In this document: positions 8,880 through 17,653 of the stretch, piece by piece
How positions within the stretch are numbered: the stretch's first letter is position 1
How the letters are laid out: every line of letters starts with the position of its first letter
Origin: Streptomyces typhae
GTDB lineage: Bacteria > Actinomycetota > Actinomycetes > Streptomycetales > Streptomycetaceae
Length of the DNA stretch: 64,000 nucleotides
Reading direction: 5' to 3'
Assembly (NCBI RefSeq): GCF_009755605.1
Contig: NZ_WPNZ01000026.1
Coordinates: forward strand, 85,454-149,453
The notes under the pieces: model-generated
What the model saw: the letters and a program-made list of their open reading frames with translations, nothing else
Database searches by the model: none
What the model was told of the DNA's origin: nothing
Position numbers and translations under genes: made by a program

Positions 8880-9233
8880 CGCCCCCGCCCAGCGGGCACG
8901 CCGCGGCCTGACCGCCGCGGCGCCCCGCGCCTCGTCGCGCCCGGCCGCGACCAGGCCCGCCTTCGCGCTGCCGTCAGGCGGGACACACGAGGCATCAGCG
9001 ACGCCTGTGACGTCACTCTGGTCGGTGGTCGGTGGTCGGTGGTCGGTGGTCGGTGGCCGGTGGCCGGTGGCCGGTGCGCGTGCTGGGTGCTGGGTGTGTG
9101 TGATTCCGGTTGCGCCTGGGTGGGGTCGCTGTGGGGTTCGTCGGCGGTAGGGCCTTGGCCCGACGTGGCCGCGTCAGGTTGGGAGCGCCGCCGATGACGC
9201 CGACGCCGGTGCGCGCCGCCCGGAACCCGCCCC
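8880..9233. other. Convergent intergenic region with 7-bp tandem repeat
   Basis: 354 bp between convergent genes. It holds eight head-to-tail 7-mers at 9021-9076 (five GTCGGTG, then three GCCGGTG). I see no convincing gene in it. Confidence 0.6.
9021..9076. repeat. 8 x 7-bp tandem repeat (GTCGGTG/GCCGGTG)
   Basis: Five perfect GTCGGTG units run directly into three GCCGGTG units, a pattern expected from replication slippage after a single base change. It lies beyond the 3' ends of both flanking genes. Confidence 0.9.
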
Positions 9234-9872
9234 TCAGCGAGCGGAGACGCGACGCAGCAACTCCGATGCCGAGGCACCCGTACGCGATGGCGCCGGCGGC
9301 TCGGCACCGGCGAGGTCCTCCGGGCGTGAACCGGCGCTGGGCCGACGGCCCCCGCGCCCCTCACCGAGCACCTGCCAACCCTCCCGGGTCAGCGTGATGT
9401 ACGCACCGCACCGCAGGCCGTGCAGCGTGCACGCGTCCCGCAGCCCCCACATCCACGCGCCGTCCTCCTGCGTCCAACGCCCGTCCCCGTCACGGCAGTA
9501 GAGCAGCACGGCCGTCCGTACCGGGGTCCGACGGCGCAGATCGTGCGGGATGACCCGGCGCAACTGGGCGAGCAGGGCGTTGCGGAACACCCAGCCGTCC
9601 GCCACACGCGACCGCCTGGCGAAGGACGCGGACGCCCTGACCCTCTCCTCCTGGTCGAGGACGGCCACGACAGCCATGGCCGGTGTGGGCTGATGCCGCG
9701 CGTGCAGCCCGCTCACGACGTCGCGCGGGTTCCGCAGCAGAGGGATCTCGGCGGCCGACCACTCGGCGGGCTCCAGCATGCGGGTCGGCGGCTGACCGGA
9801 GTCGGGTATCGCGGAGACGGCCGATGGGCCCGACTTCGATGCAGCAGCGGACGGAGTGAATCCGAAGGTCAC
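9234..9872 (-). CDS. Conserved Streptomyces hypothetical protein
   Basis: 212 residues from a GTG at 9872, which follows GGGAGG closely; a longer frame back to 10010 exists but its N terminus looks non-coding. The middle (MAVVAVLDQEERVRASASFARR, then AVLLYCRDGDGRW) is an alpha/beta domain, and ITLTREGWQVLG near residue 170 resembles the wing region of a winged-helix protein. No catalytic motif is seen. It lies downstream of recQ on the same strand (213 bp apart). Confidence 0.65.
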   Translation of the reverse strand: MTFGFTPSAAASKSGPSAVSAIPDSGQPPTRMLEPAEWSAAEIPLLRNPRDVVSGLHARHQPTPAMAVVAVLDQEERVRASASFARRSRVADGWVFRNALLAQLRRVIPHDLRRRTPVRTAVLLYCRDGDGRWTQEDGAWMWGLRDACTLHGLRCGAYITLTREGWQVLGEGRGGRRPSAGSRPEDLAGAEPPAPSRTGASASELLRRVSAR

Positions 9873-10084
9873 GGTCCTCCCTTCGGCTACACGCCCCCGC
9901 AGAGGGCGGCGTCGGACTGGGGCGCACCTCGGCACAGCCCTACCGGACCGGGGGAGCCGCGCGGGAGCATTCCAATTCTTCCCGTCGTACTGGCTTGCGG
10001 CAACGAGCAATTGAAGCCGACGCCCCGTATCCGGTGATACGTCTTACATATCCCTGCCCAGGACACGCCGCGCCCAAGCCCGTT

Positions 10085-12316
10085 TCACCCTTGTACGGCC
10101 AGGACCAGCGGCAACACCCCCTTGGCCCCTGCTTGTCGCAGCATGCGCGCGCCCACCGCGAGCGTCCAGCCGGTCTCTGTCGCGTCGTCCACCAGGAGCA
10201 CGGGTCCGTCCGCCTCGCGCAGGGCGGCGGCCAGGGCGGGTGGCACCGTCAGCGCGCCGTCCAGTGCCCGCAGCCGCTGCGCGCTGTTGCTTCTCGGGAC
10301 ATGGGCGACCTCGGCGTCCGCGGTGTACTCGAGGGAGCCGAGCAGGGGGAGGCGGCCGATCTCCGCGATGCGTGCGCCGAGGGACTGGATCAGCTGCGGC
10401 TTCGAGCGCGAGGCCATGGTGACCACGCCGACCGGTCGCGGCCCTGCGTCCGCGCCGCCCGCCGCCCAGCCGCCCGGACCCTTCGCCCAGTCCGCCAGCA
10501 CTTCCACGACGGCCTTCGTCACATCGTCCGGAACAGGACCGTCCGGGGCTTGTGGAGCGAGCATGGGCCGCAGGCGGTTGCCCCAGCCGATGTCCGAGAG
10601 CCGGCCGAGGGCTCTGCCGGGCGATGCCTGCTCACCGGGGGGAATGCGCCCCTTCAGAGTCATGCCCGCGGCTGCCAGGCCGGTCGGCCACATCTTCCTG
10701 GGCTCGACGTCGACGCCGGGACGGGCGAGCTCACCGCGTGCCGTCTCCAGTGCCGTGTCGGAGACCCTGTCGTTGAACCGTCCCCCCGCGCAGTTGTCAC
10801 AGCGGCCGCACGGCACGGCCTCCTCGTCGTCCAGCTGGCGCCGCAGGAATTCCATGCGGCAGCCGGTCGTGGCGGCGTACTCCCGCATGGCCTGCTGCTC
10901 CGCCTGCCGTTGCTTGGCAACCCACGCGTACCGCTCGGTGTCGTACATCCATGGCGCGCCCGTCGAGACCCAGCCGCCCTTGACGCGGCGCACCGCGCCG
11001 TCGACGTCGAGGACCTTGAGCATCGTCTCCAGCCGCGACCGGCGCAGCTCGACGAGGGGTTCGAGGGCGGGCAGCGACACGGGCCGGCCGGCCTGTGCCA
11101 GCACGTCCAGCGTGCGGCGCACCTGCTCCTCCGGAGGGAAGGCCAGCGAGGCGAAGTAGTTCCAGATCGCTGTGTCCTCCTTGCCGGGCAGCAGCAGGAC
11201 CTCGGCGTGCTCGACACCGCGTCCCGCACGGCCCACCTGCTGGTAGTAGGCGATGGGGGAGGACGGCGAACCGAGGTGGACGACGAAACCCAGGTCGGGC
11301 TTGTCGAAGCCCATCCCGAGGGCGGAGGTGGCGACGAGGGCCTTGACGCGGTTGGCGAGCAGGTCCTCCTCGGCCTGCTGCCGGTCCGCGTTCTCCGTCT
11401 TTCCCGTGTACGAGGCGACGGTGTGTCCGCGATGACTCAGATATGCCGTGACTTCCTCGGCGGCGGCCACCGTGAGGGTGTAGATGATCCCGGAGCCCGG
11501 CAGGTCGTCGAGGTGGTCCGCGAGCCAGGCCAGCCGGTGTGCCGCGTTCGGCAGCTCGAGGACCGCGAGGCTGAGGCTCTCACGGTCGAGCGGGCCGCGC
11601 AGGACCAGGGCGTCCGACCCTCCGCCGGTGCCGAGTTGCTCGGCCACGTCCGCCGTCACGCGTGCGTTGGCCGTCGCTGTCGTGGCGAGCACCGGGACGC
11701 CGGGCGGCAGGTCGGCCAGTATCGTGCGCAGCCTGCGGTAGTCGGGCCGGAAGTCGTGTCCCCAGTCCGAGATGCAGTGGGCCTCGTCCACGACGAGCAG
11801 CCCCGTCGCGGCGGCGAGCTCGGGCAGCACCTGATCACGGAAGTCGGGGTTGTTGAGCCGCTCCGGGCTCACCAGGAGGACGTCCACCTCACCCGCTGCC
11901 ACTTCGGCCTGGATCGTCTCCCACTCCTCCGTGTTGGACGAGTTGATCGTGCGAGCGCGGATGCCGGCCCGCGCCGCCGACTCCACCTGGTTCCGCATGA
12001 GGGCGAGCAGGGGGGAGACGATCACGGTCGGCCCGCTGCCCCGCTCCCGCAGCAGGGCTGTCGCGACGAAGTACACGGCGGACTTGCCCCAGCCCGTCCG
12101 CTGTACGACGAGGGCCCGGCGCTTGTCGGCGACCAGCGCTTCGATGGCACGCCATTGGTCCTCGCGCAGGCGTGGCCCGTCCGGCCGTGGCCCGTCCAGC
12201 CGTGTCCCGTCCGGCTGTGTCCCGTCCGGCTGTGTCCCGGCCGGTTCGGAGGTGGGGCCGCCGACGAGGCGGGCGAGGACGGCGTCCGCCGCCGTGCGCA
12301 GGTCTTCGTTGCTCAT
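10085..12316 (-). CDS. recQ: RecQ-type ATP-dependent DNA helicase fused to a phosphoribosyltransferase-like domain
   Basis: 743 residues. Superfamily 2 3'-5' helicase acting on stalled forks and recombination intermediates. Visible in order: Walker A RTGWGKSA (about residue 75), a DEAH box in VVDEAHCISDWGHDFRP (about 170), helicase domain 2 with QQVGRAGRG (about 335), and a zinc cluster CGRCDNC (about 460). The last 160 residues carry GPVLLVDDATETGWT, the PRPP-binding signature of type I phosphoribosyltransferases, in place of an HRDC domain. The ATG at 12316 has GGGGG upstream. The N-terminal tail contains five pentapeptide repeats. Divergent from the DUF4192 gene. Confidence 0.9.
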   Translation of the reverse strand: MSNEDLRTAADAVLARLVGGPTSEPAGTQPDGTQPDGTRLDGPRPDGPRLREDQWRAIEALVADKRRALVVQRTGWGKSAVYFVATALLRERGSGPTVIVSPLLALMRNQVESAARAGIRARTINSSNTEEWETIQAEVAAGEVDVLLVSPERLNNPDFRDQVLPELAAATGLLVVDEAHCISDWGHDFRPDYRRLRTILADLPPGVPVLATTATANARVTADVAEQLGTGGGSDALVLRGPLDRESLSLAVLELPNAAHRLAWLADHLDDLPGSGIIYTLTVAAAEEVTAYLSHRGHTVASYTGKTENADRQQAEEDLLANRVKALVATSALGMGFDKPDLGFVVHLGSPSSPIAYYQQVGRAGRGVEHAEVLLLPGKEDTAIWNYFASLAFPPEEQVRRTLDVLAQAGRPVSLPALEPLVELRRSRLETMLKVLDVDGAVRRVKGGWVSTGAPWMYDTERYAWVAKQRQAEQQAMREYAATTGCRMEFLRRQLDDEEAVPCGRCDNCAGGRFNDRVSDTALETARGELARPGVDVEPRKMWPTGLAAAGMTLKGRIPPGEQASPGRALGRLSDIGWGNRLRPMLAPQAPDGPVPDDVTKAVVEVLADWAKGPGGWAAGGADAGPRPVGVVTMASRSKPQLIQSLGARIAEIGRLPLLGSLEYTADAEVAHVPRSNSAQRLRALDGALTVPPALAAALREADGPVLLVDDATETGWTLAVGARMLRQAGAKGVLPLVLAVQG
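12171..12245. repeat. 5 x 15-bp tandem repeat in recQ
   Basis: Five consecutive 15-mers of the form CGTGTCCCGTCCGGC with few substitutions. On the minus strand they encode repeated G-T/P-x-x-D pentapeptides in the disordered N terminus of RecQ. Confidence 0.85.
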
Positions 12317-12366
12317 GCCCCCATGCAACCCGATGGGTCCGACATCAGGCGAACGAGTCCGCCAGA

Positions 12367-12410
12367 CTGTGGATAACTCTTGGCGTGCACCTGCTCCGGG
12401 TTATCCACAG
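12367..12410. promoter_or_regulatory. Inverted pair of consensus DnaA boxes
   Basis: CTGTGGATAA at 12367-12376 and its exact inverse TTATCCACAG at 12401-12410. TTATCCACA is the classic DnaA 9-mer and also fits the looser Streptomyces consensus. Both lie in the 133-bp gap between recQ and the DUF4192 gene, so DnaA could affect either promoter. The arms could also form a 10-bp stem with a 24-nt loop. Confidence 0.6.
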
Positions 12411-12449
12411 GCTCAACCGGAGGGTGTGCTTCCGGTGCAGAGTCGGCGC

Positions 12450-14051
12450 ATGACGAATCACAGCGAATCAGCCGAGCAGTCCGCCGACACCGTCGTGACC
12501 CTGCGCACCCCCGCCGAGCTGGCCGACGCCTTGCCGTACTTGCTCGGATTCCAGCCCGAGGACAGTGTCGTCCTGATCGCCCTGCACGGCCCACGCGGCC
12601 GGTTCGGCGGCCGGGTGCGACTCGGTATTCCGGACCGCGCGGAGGACTGGCCGTCCGTCGCGGAGCAACTGGCGCAGTGCCTGGTGAGCGGTTGCGAGCG
12701 GCGTGAGTCACGGCCGGACGGCATCGTGGCCTTCCTCTGCCGGGAGCCTGGAGGGCCCGCGGGGGGCACTTCCGGGCTCGCCAGGGACACCTCCGGACTC
12801 ACCGGGGGCAACTCCGGGCTCGCCGGGTACAACTCGGGGCTCGCCGGGGACGCTTCGCACGGGGCTGGGCGACAGGTCATGGAGCACCTCCGGCCGCTGG
12901 CGCAGAGTCTCCGCACCGCCTGCGGGGAGCTCGATGTCCCGGTCCTGGAGGTGGTGTGCGTCTCGGACGGACGTTTCTGGACCTACTGCTGCCCCGACCA
13001 GCGATGCTGCCCCGCGGAGGGTGCGCCACTGCTCCCCAGGGGCACGTCGGTCCTCGCGGCCGCCACGGCGTACGCAGGTCATCGAATGGGCCCGGACCAG
13101 GGCGCGCTGCGGGCGCGGCTCTCCCCGTGGCGCTCCGCGGCCGCGGCGGCCCAGGAAAGCGCTCTGCACGCCGCGGCGATCGCCCTGGTGCCACGGATCC
13201 TGGACGAGGGCGGCCATGACGAGATCGCCGACGAGACCCTCGGCCTCGCCCGCCGTCTGATGGACCGCCTCGCGGAGGCCTGTCCCAAGCCCGACCTCCT
13301 GGAGGCGGACCTCCAGGACGACCAACTGCTGGCGCACGACGAAGCCGCCGCGCTGATCCTCGGCCTCCAGGACCGCACCACGCGCGACCGGGCGGCCGAG
13401 TGGATGGAGGGCCCGGTGGCGACTTCGGCCCTGCGGCTCTGGCGGGCGCTCGCCCGCCGTTGCGTCGGCCCCTTCCATGAGCACGCGGCAGCACCCCTGA
13501 CCCTGGCCGGCTGGGTGGCCTGGTCGCTCGGGGACGTGATCGAGGGCCAGGAGGCGCTGACCATGGCGTTGCGTGCCGACCCGCACTACACCTTCGCTCT
13601 GCTGCTGCACCCCACGTGCGGCGCGGACGGCGACCCGGAACCGATCCGCCGCATCCTGCGGGGCGAGCGCACACAGCGGGAGTCGACCCCCCTGGCCGAC
13701 GACCTCATGACCGGGTCCTCCGCGGCGGACGGGGCCGGACTACCGGTCGGCGCTGCCTCAGCCGCTCCGCCCCCGGTTGCCCCCGCCCCCTCAGTCACCG
13801 CACCCGCCTCACCCACCTCACCCGCCTCACCCACCACCTCCATCACCGGGTCCGCCCTCAGCCTCCCCGCGGGCTCCAGCGCCGTGGCCGAGGCCGAACC
13901 CGCGGCGGACGGGAGCCCGGGCTCCGCCTCCCCGGGGCGTCGGCGTGGGCCACGCCCTGCCGCACGCGCGTCGCGCCCGGCCGGTGGGGCCGGAGCGGCC
14001 CCGCGGAACCGACGGCCTGCGGCCCGGCGAGACACTCGGCGCGATCGATGA
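12450..14051 (+). CDS. DUF4192 domain protein
   Basis: 533 residues, a large actinobacterial protein of unknown function. The N-terminal block (LRTPAELADALPYLLGFQPEDSVVLIAL) is the characteristic start of DUF4192, and AGWVAWSLGDVIEGQEALTMAL with TPR-like helices lies near residue 350. An insert at about residues 105-135 consists of four copies of an 8-residue Ser-Gly-Leu-Ala unit, and the last 120 residues are a Pro/Ala/Ser/Arg-rich tail; both look like repeat expansions. The start ATG begins right after the divergent DnaA-box region. Confidence 0.85.
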   Translation: MTNHSESAEQSADTVVTLRTPAELADALPYLLGFQPEDSVVLIALHGPRGRFGGRVRLGIPDRAEDWPSVAEQLAQCLVSGCERRESRPDGIVAFLCREPGGPAGGTSGLARDTSGLTGGNSGLAGYNSGLAGDASHGAGRQVMEHLRPLAQSLRTACGELDVPVLEVVCVSDGRFWTYCCPDQRCCPAEGAPLLPRGTSVLAAATAYAGHRMGPDQGALRARLSPWRSAAAAAQESALHAAAIALVPRILDEGGHDEIADETLGLARRLMDRLAEACPKPDLLEADLQDDQLLAHDEAAALILGLQDRTTRDRAAEWMEGPVATSALRLWRALARRCVGPFHEHAAAPLTLAGWVAWSLGDVIEGQEALTMALRADPHYTFALLLHPTCGADGDPEPIRRILRGERTQRESTPLADDLMTGSSAADGAGLPVGAASAAPPPVAPAPSVTAPASPTSPASPTTSITGSALSLPAGSSAVAEAEPAADGSPGSASPGRRRGPRPAARASRPAGGAGAAPRNRRPAARRDTRRDR

Positions 14052-14275
14052 GGGGCGACGCGCGATCGGTGAAGGGTGACGCGCGACCGATGAAGGGTGA
14101 CGCGCGCCCCCTGAGCCGCGAAGCACGGCTGAACTGCGAAAAACGACCGGCCGGTCGCGACACGCGAGACAGCCGTGGCACACGAGTCAGTCACGACACG
14201 CGAGTCAGCCGTGGCACGCGAGACAGCCATGGCACGCGAGTCAGTCGCGACACGCGAATCAGTCGCGAGAAGCGA
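14052..14275. repeat. Two adjacent families of degenerate tandem repeats
   Basis: About 24-bp units (GGTGAAGGGTGACGCGCGA type) followed by about 17-bp units (ACACGCGAGTCAGTCGCG type). The units differ in sequence from all other repeats in the window. Confidence 0.7.
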
Positions 14276-14498
14276 CCAGGAAGCAGGGACCTATGGCGCC
14301 GTGCGTGGAAGTCCGCTCTGGGGTGGGCAGCCGCGGCCATCAAGAGGTCACACGGCCGTATGGGCGGCTTCCGGAGGCACGAGCGTGACTTGGGACGGTC
14401 CGGAACCGTTCACCTGAGTGGCGGTACCCACGTCCGGGTCGCGCCGTTGCATTGCGACCGAGTCTCCGTAGCGCAGACAACGCAGAAGAGGCTGCCCC
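14052..14498. other. Intergenic region with degenerate repeats
   Basis: 447 bp between genes on the same strand. From about 14045 to 14105 three copies of a 23-25 bp unit containing GATCGGTGAAGGGTGACGCGC occur, followed at 14170-14275 by six or more units of about 17 bp built on CACGCGAGTCAGTCGCGA. No protein in any frame looks real. The promoter of the next gene should lie at the right end. Confidence 0.6.
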
Positions 14499-16607
14499 AT
14501 GCACGTTCCCGCCCTGCCCTCCGTCTTCGGCCGGTCCGGCACCTCCGTCAAGCCGAGGAAGCCCGACAGCGGGCAGCTCGACAGCATCCGCCCGTCGCCC
14601 ACGCCGGGTACCCGGCGCCCGTCTGCAAGCCAGGCTCCGGCATCTGCCGCACGCCGCCCCGGAGCACTGCCGCCCGTGCATGCCTCGCTGGTCTGCGTGG
14701 CTTTGCCGGCACTGGCTGTCTCCACCGACCAGGGTCAGCTGAACGGCCACGGTCTCGAAGGCTTCTACCGCGCGGGCAGGCGCATGCTGTCGCGCTGCCA
14801 GGTGCGCGTGGCGGGGCGGGAGCCGGTGGCGATCCAGGCCCGGATGTTGTCGGCCGACAGCGCCCGCTTCGTGGCGACCGTCCTTCCGTCGACGGATGGC
14901 GGCCCCGACCCGGACGTCGTCGTGGAGCGGACCAGGCACGCCGACGGAACGGAGAGGATCACGCTGCGCAGCGCGGCCAGCCGCCCCCTGAGGCTGCCCG
15001 TCGAGGTGTCGCTCGGGACGGACCTCGCGGAACTGGGAGCGGTGGCGGCGGGCCGAGCCGGACCGGAACTCCCCGCCAGCGTCCACGACGCGGGCATGCG
15101 CTGGTCCTCGGAAGCCGGGCACTGCGTGGTGACCGCCGTCCCGGCGCCCACGGACGCGCTGGCCTCCGCAGGGCTGCTGCGCTGGGAGATGCAGTTGCCC
15201 CCGGGAGGCAGCCAGAGCGTGGAGCTGCGCATCCGGCCCCGGGGCGGCGGACCGGTGCGGCCGGCGGGACACGGCGCGAGCAGCCCGCTGGCCTCCGCAC
15301 GGGCCGTGGGCGACGAGCCTACGGTGCGGCATCTTCTGGACACCTCCGTGGCGGACCTGCGGGCACTGCTCCTGCGGGACCCCGCGCACCCCGCGGATGT
15401 GTATGTGGCGGCCGGGGCACCGTGGCGCTGCGGTCTCGCCCCGGCAGAGGCACTCACGGCCGCGCGGATGACCTTGCCGCTCGGCACGAGGCTCGCTGTC
15501 GGCACACTGCGGGCCCTGGCCCGCGCCCGGCTCGAAAAGGCGGGACCGCGCACGGGCATGATCCCGGGGCCGTTGCGAAACGCCGGACCGCTGCTGCCTC
15601 CGGGGTGCACGGGAGTCGAAGCCACCCTGCTCTTCCCGGTGCTGCTGGCCGAGGCCTGGCGTTGGGGGATGCCGGAAGCGGAGATGGCGGAGCTGCTGCC
15701 CTCCGCGGAGCGGTGCCTGCGCTGGCTCCTCGACGCGGTGGGCGACAGCCCTTACCTACAGGACCCGCACCCGGGCGGGCCGGCTCGCTGCGAGACCCAG
15801 GCCCACGCGCACCGCGCGGCACTGCTCGGTGCCGACCTGCTCGACGCGCATGGACGCCAGGGAGGCACAGAGCTGCGGCGGTGGGCGGAACGGCTGCGCG
15901 GCCGGTTCCGGGAAGAATTCTGGGTCGCGGACCGCGCAGGCGGCAGACCGGCGGCGGCACGCCTGGCCGACGGCCGCACCCTGTCGTTCCGCACCGGAAG
16001 CGCGGCCCACCTCCTGGACACGGGACTGCTCGGAGGCGGTGCGCTCGCCCCGGGGCTGCTCGACAAGGTGCAGACGGAACAGGTCGCCAGGCTCCTAGGC
16101 AGCCCTGTCATGGACTCGGGCTGGGGGCTGCGCGGCCTGGGGGCCAAAGAGGCGGCGTACAACCCGTTCGGGCACCGCAGCGGGGCGGTGCGCGTGCACG
16201 AGACGGCGGTTGCTGTCGCCGGTCTGGCCGCCGCGGGGTACGAGAAGGAGGCGGGCGCGTTGCTGCGGGGTGTGCTCGCCGCAGCGGATGCCTTCGGTCA
16301 CCGGCTCCCCGAGATGTATGCGGGCGAACAGCGGACGGAGGGCGGCGCGCCCCTCCCACACCCGGCGGCATGCCGCCCGGCCGCCGTGGGCGCGGCAGCC
16401 GGGGTGCAGCTCCTGACCCTCGTCGCAGGCATCCGCCCGGACGTGCCGGCGGGCACGGTGACGCTGCGCCCCCTGCGCAGCGCACCCCTGGGCGAGCTAG
16501 GCCTGACGGCGCTACGGGTGGCGGGAGAGCCGTTCTCGGTGCGCGTGAGCAGGCTGGGCCTAGCCATGGTCGAGGAGGCCGCCGACGGACTGCAGTTGGG
16601 GGTGTGA
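14499..16607 (+). CDS. Glycogen-debranching-like protein, probably catalytically degenerate
   Basis: 702 residues. Overall layout matches the actinobacterial family with a glycogen-debranching N-terminal beta domain (about 70-260) and a C-terminal alpha/alpha toroid. The usual FGRDSLW motif in the toroid is replaced here by GLAPAEALTAARM (about residue 310), and the usual YNP...GSVWPHD segment reads YNPFGHRSGAVRVHE, so key acidic residues are missing. It may bind rather than cut glucan, or be a paralogue of unknown role. The ATG has AAGAGG 8 bp upstream. Confidence 0.7.
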   Translation: MHVPALPSVFGRSGTSVKPRKPDSGQLDSIRPSPTPGTRRPSASQAPASAARRPGALPPVHASLVCVALPALAVSTDQGQLNGHGLEGFYRAGRRMLSRCQVRVAGREPVAIQARMLSADSARFVATVLPSTDGGPDPDVVVERTRHADGTERITLRSAASRPLRLPVEVSLGTDLAELGAVAAGRAGPELPASVHDAGMRWSSEAGHCVVTAVPAPTDALASAGLLRWEMQLPPGGSQSVELRIRPRGGGPVRPAGHGASSPLASARAVGDEPTVRHLLDTSVADLRALLLRDPAHPADVYVAAGAPWRCGLAPAEALTAARMTLPLGTRLAVGTLRALARARLEKAGPRTGMIPGPLRNAGPLLPPGCTGVEATLLFPVLLAEAWRWGMPEAEMAELLPSAERCLRWLLDAVGDSPYLQDPHPGGPARCETQAHAHRAALLGADLLDAHGRQGGTELRRWAERLRGRFREEFWVADRAGGRPAAARLADGRTLSFRTGSAAHLLDTGLLGGGALAPGLLDKVQTEQVARLLGSPVMDSGWGLRGLGAKEAAYNPFGHRSGAVRVHETAVAVAGLAAAGYEKEAGALLRGVLAAADAFGHRLPEMYAGEQRTEGGAPLPHPAACRPAAVGAAAGVQLLTLVAGIRPDVPAGTVTLRPLRSAPLGELGLTALRVAGEPFSVRVSRLGLAMVEEAADGLQLGV

Positions 16608-16697
16608 CGTGCTGGGCGGCGGCGTGGAGGACGGCGCGGACCGGACGGGCGGATCCCGGGAAACAGGGCTGGAAGCAGATGGCGCAGGAGGTGTTTA

Positions 16698-16712
16698 TCG
16701 TCAGGAAGACGA
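16698..16712. promoter_or_regulatory. Possible operator upstream of Nudix-HTH gene
   Basis: TCGTC-AGGAA-GACGA, a 5-5-5 inverted repeat ending 13 bp before the start codon, in an AT-richer patch. The product of the gene carries an HTH, so autoregulation is plausible. Short arms, so tentative. Confidence 0.35.
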
Positions 16713-16725
16713 CTATGATCGCGGC

Positions 16726-17487
16726 ATGTCGCCCTACGACCCGTCGGCCTTCCCGCCCTTCGCTGTCACCGTCGATCTGGTCGTGCTGACCGTGCGCCGC
16801 CACGCACTGTGCGCCCTGGCCGTACGGCGCGGGGAGTCGCCCTTCCAGGGGCGTTGGGCACTGCCAGGCGGATTCGTGCGGGTCGACGAGGACCTGTCCG
16901 CGGCGGCGGCGCGTGAACTGGTGGAGGAAACCGGACTGTGCGCACACGATCCGGAGAGTCCCGTTCAGGTCAACGGGGCGCATCTGGAGCAGCTGGCGAC
17001 TTACGGCGACCCGAAGCGTGATCCGCGGATGCGCGTGGTCAGTGTCGCCCACCTCGCCCTCGCGCCCGATCTGCCGGCGCCACGTGCGGGCGGGGACGCC
17101 AACAGTGCGCGTTGGGCACCGGTCGACGCCCTGCTCACTCAGGGCGGCTACGGCCGCGAGGGAGAACAGGTGGCGCCCCTCGCGTTCGACCACGCGCAGA
17201 TCCTGGCGGACGGAGTGGAGCGCGCCCGTTCGAAGATCGAGTACTCGTCCTTGGCGACGGCGTTCTGCCCGCCGGAGTTCACTGTGGGCGAGCTGCGCCG
17301 GGTGTATGAGGCGGTGTGGGGCGTCGCGCTCGACCCGCGGAACTTCCACCGCAAGGTGACGGGTACACCCGGCTTCCTCGTCCCGACGGGAGGGACGACG
17401 ACGCGCCAGGGCGGCCGTCCGGCGCAGCTGTTCCGGGCGGGCGGCGCCACGCTCCTCAACCCGCCCATGCTGCGCCCGGACGTCTGA
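16726..17487 (+). CDS. Nudix hydrolase with C-terminal winged helix (NrtR-like)
   Basis: 253 residues. A Nudix domain (residues about 12-150) with a complete Nudix box starting at GGFVRVDEDL and ending REL-VEETGL (residues about 48-71), followed by a winged-helix domain (VGELRRVYEAVWG, about 190-245). This is the architecture of NrtR-type regulators that sense ADP-ribose derivatives and control NAD-related genes. In many NrtR proteins the box is degraded; here it is intact, so hydrolysis may be retained. The start ATG is chosen by family resemblance; the Shine-Dalgarno match is weak. Confidence 0.8.
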   Translation: MSPYDPSAFPPFAVTVDLVVLTVRRHALCALAVRRGESPFQGRWALPGGFVRVDEDLSAAAARELVEETGLCAHDPESPVQVNGAHLEQLATYGDPKRDPRMRVVSVAHLALAPDLPAPRAGGDANSARWAPVDALLTQGGYGREGEQVAPLAFDHAQILADGVERARSKIEYSSLATAFCPPEFTVGELRRVYEAVWGVALDPRNFHRKVTGTPGFLVPTGGTTTRQGGRPAQLFRAGGATLLNPPMLRPDV

Positions 17488-17653
17488 GGGTGCGTGCGGT
17501 CGTGTAGGGCCGGCTGACACCCACGGCTCACACCCTCAGCGAAAAGCCGGAAATGTCGCGTTATCTTGCTTTGGTACCCACGGGGTTCGTCCGTCCCCGA
17601 TCCGGCGGACCCGCCCCGGCCGCCGAGCGGTCACACATCCGGCGAGAGAAGCG

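Noticed and set aside
9021..9076. 7-bp repeats as a possible CRISPR
   Set aside because: Units are contiguous with no spacers and are too short.
13616..16789. A 1057-codon open frame across the DUF4192 end and the debranching-like gene
   Set aside because: Highly Arg/Gly/Pro-rich with no family motifs; it is a shadow of the true frames.
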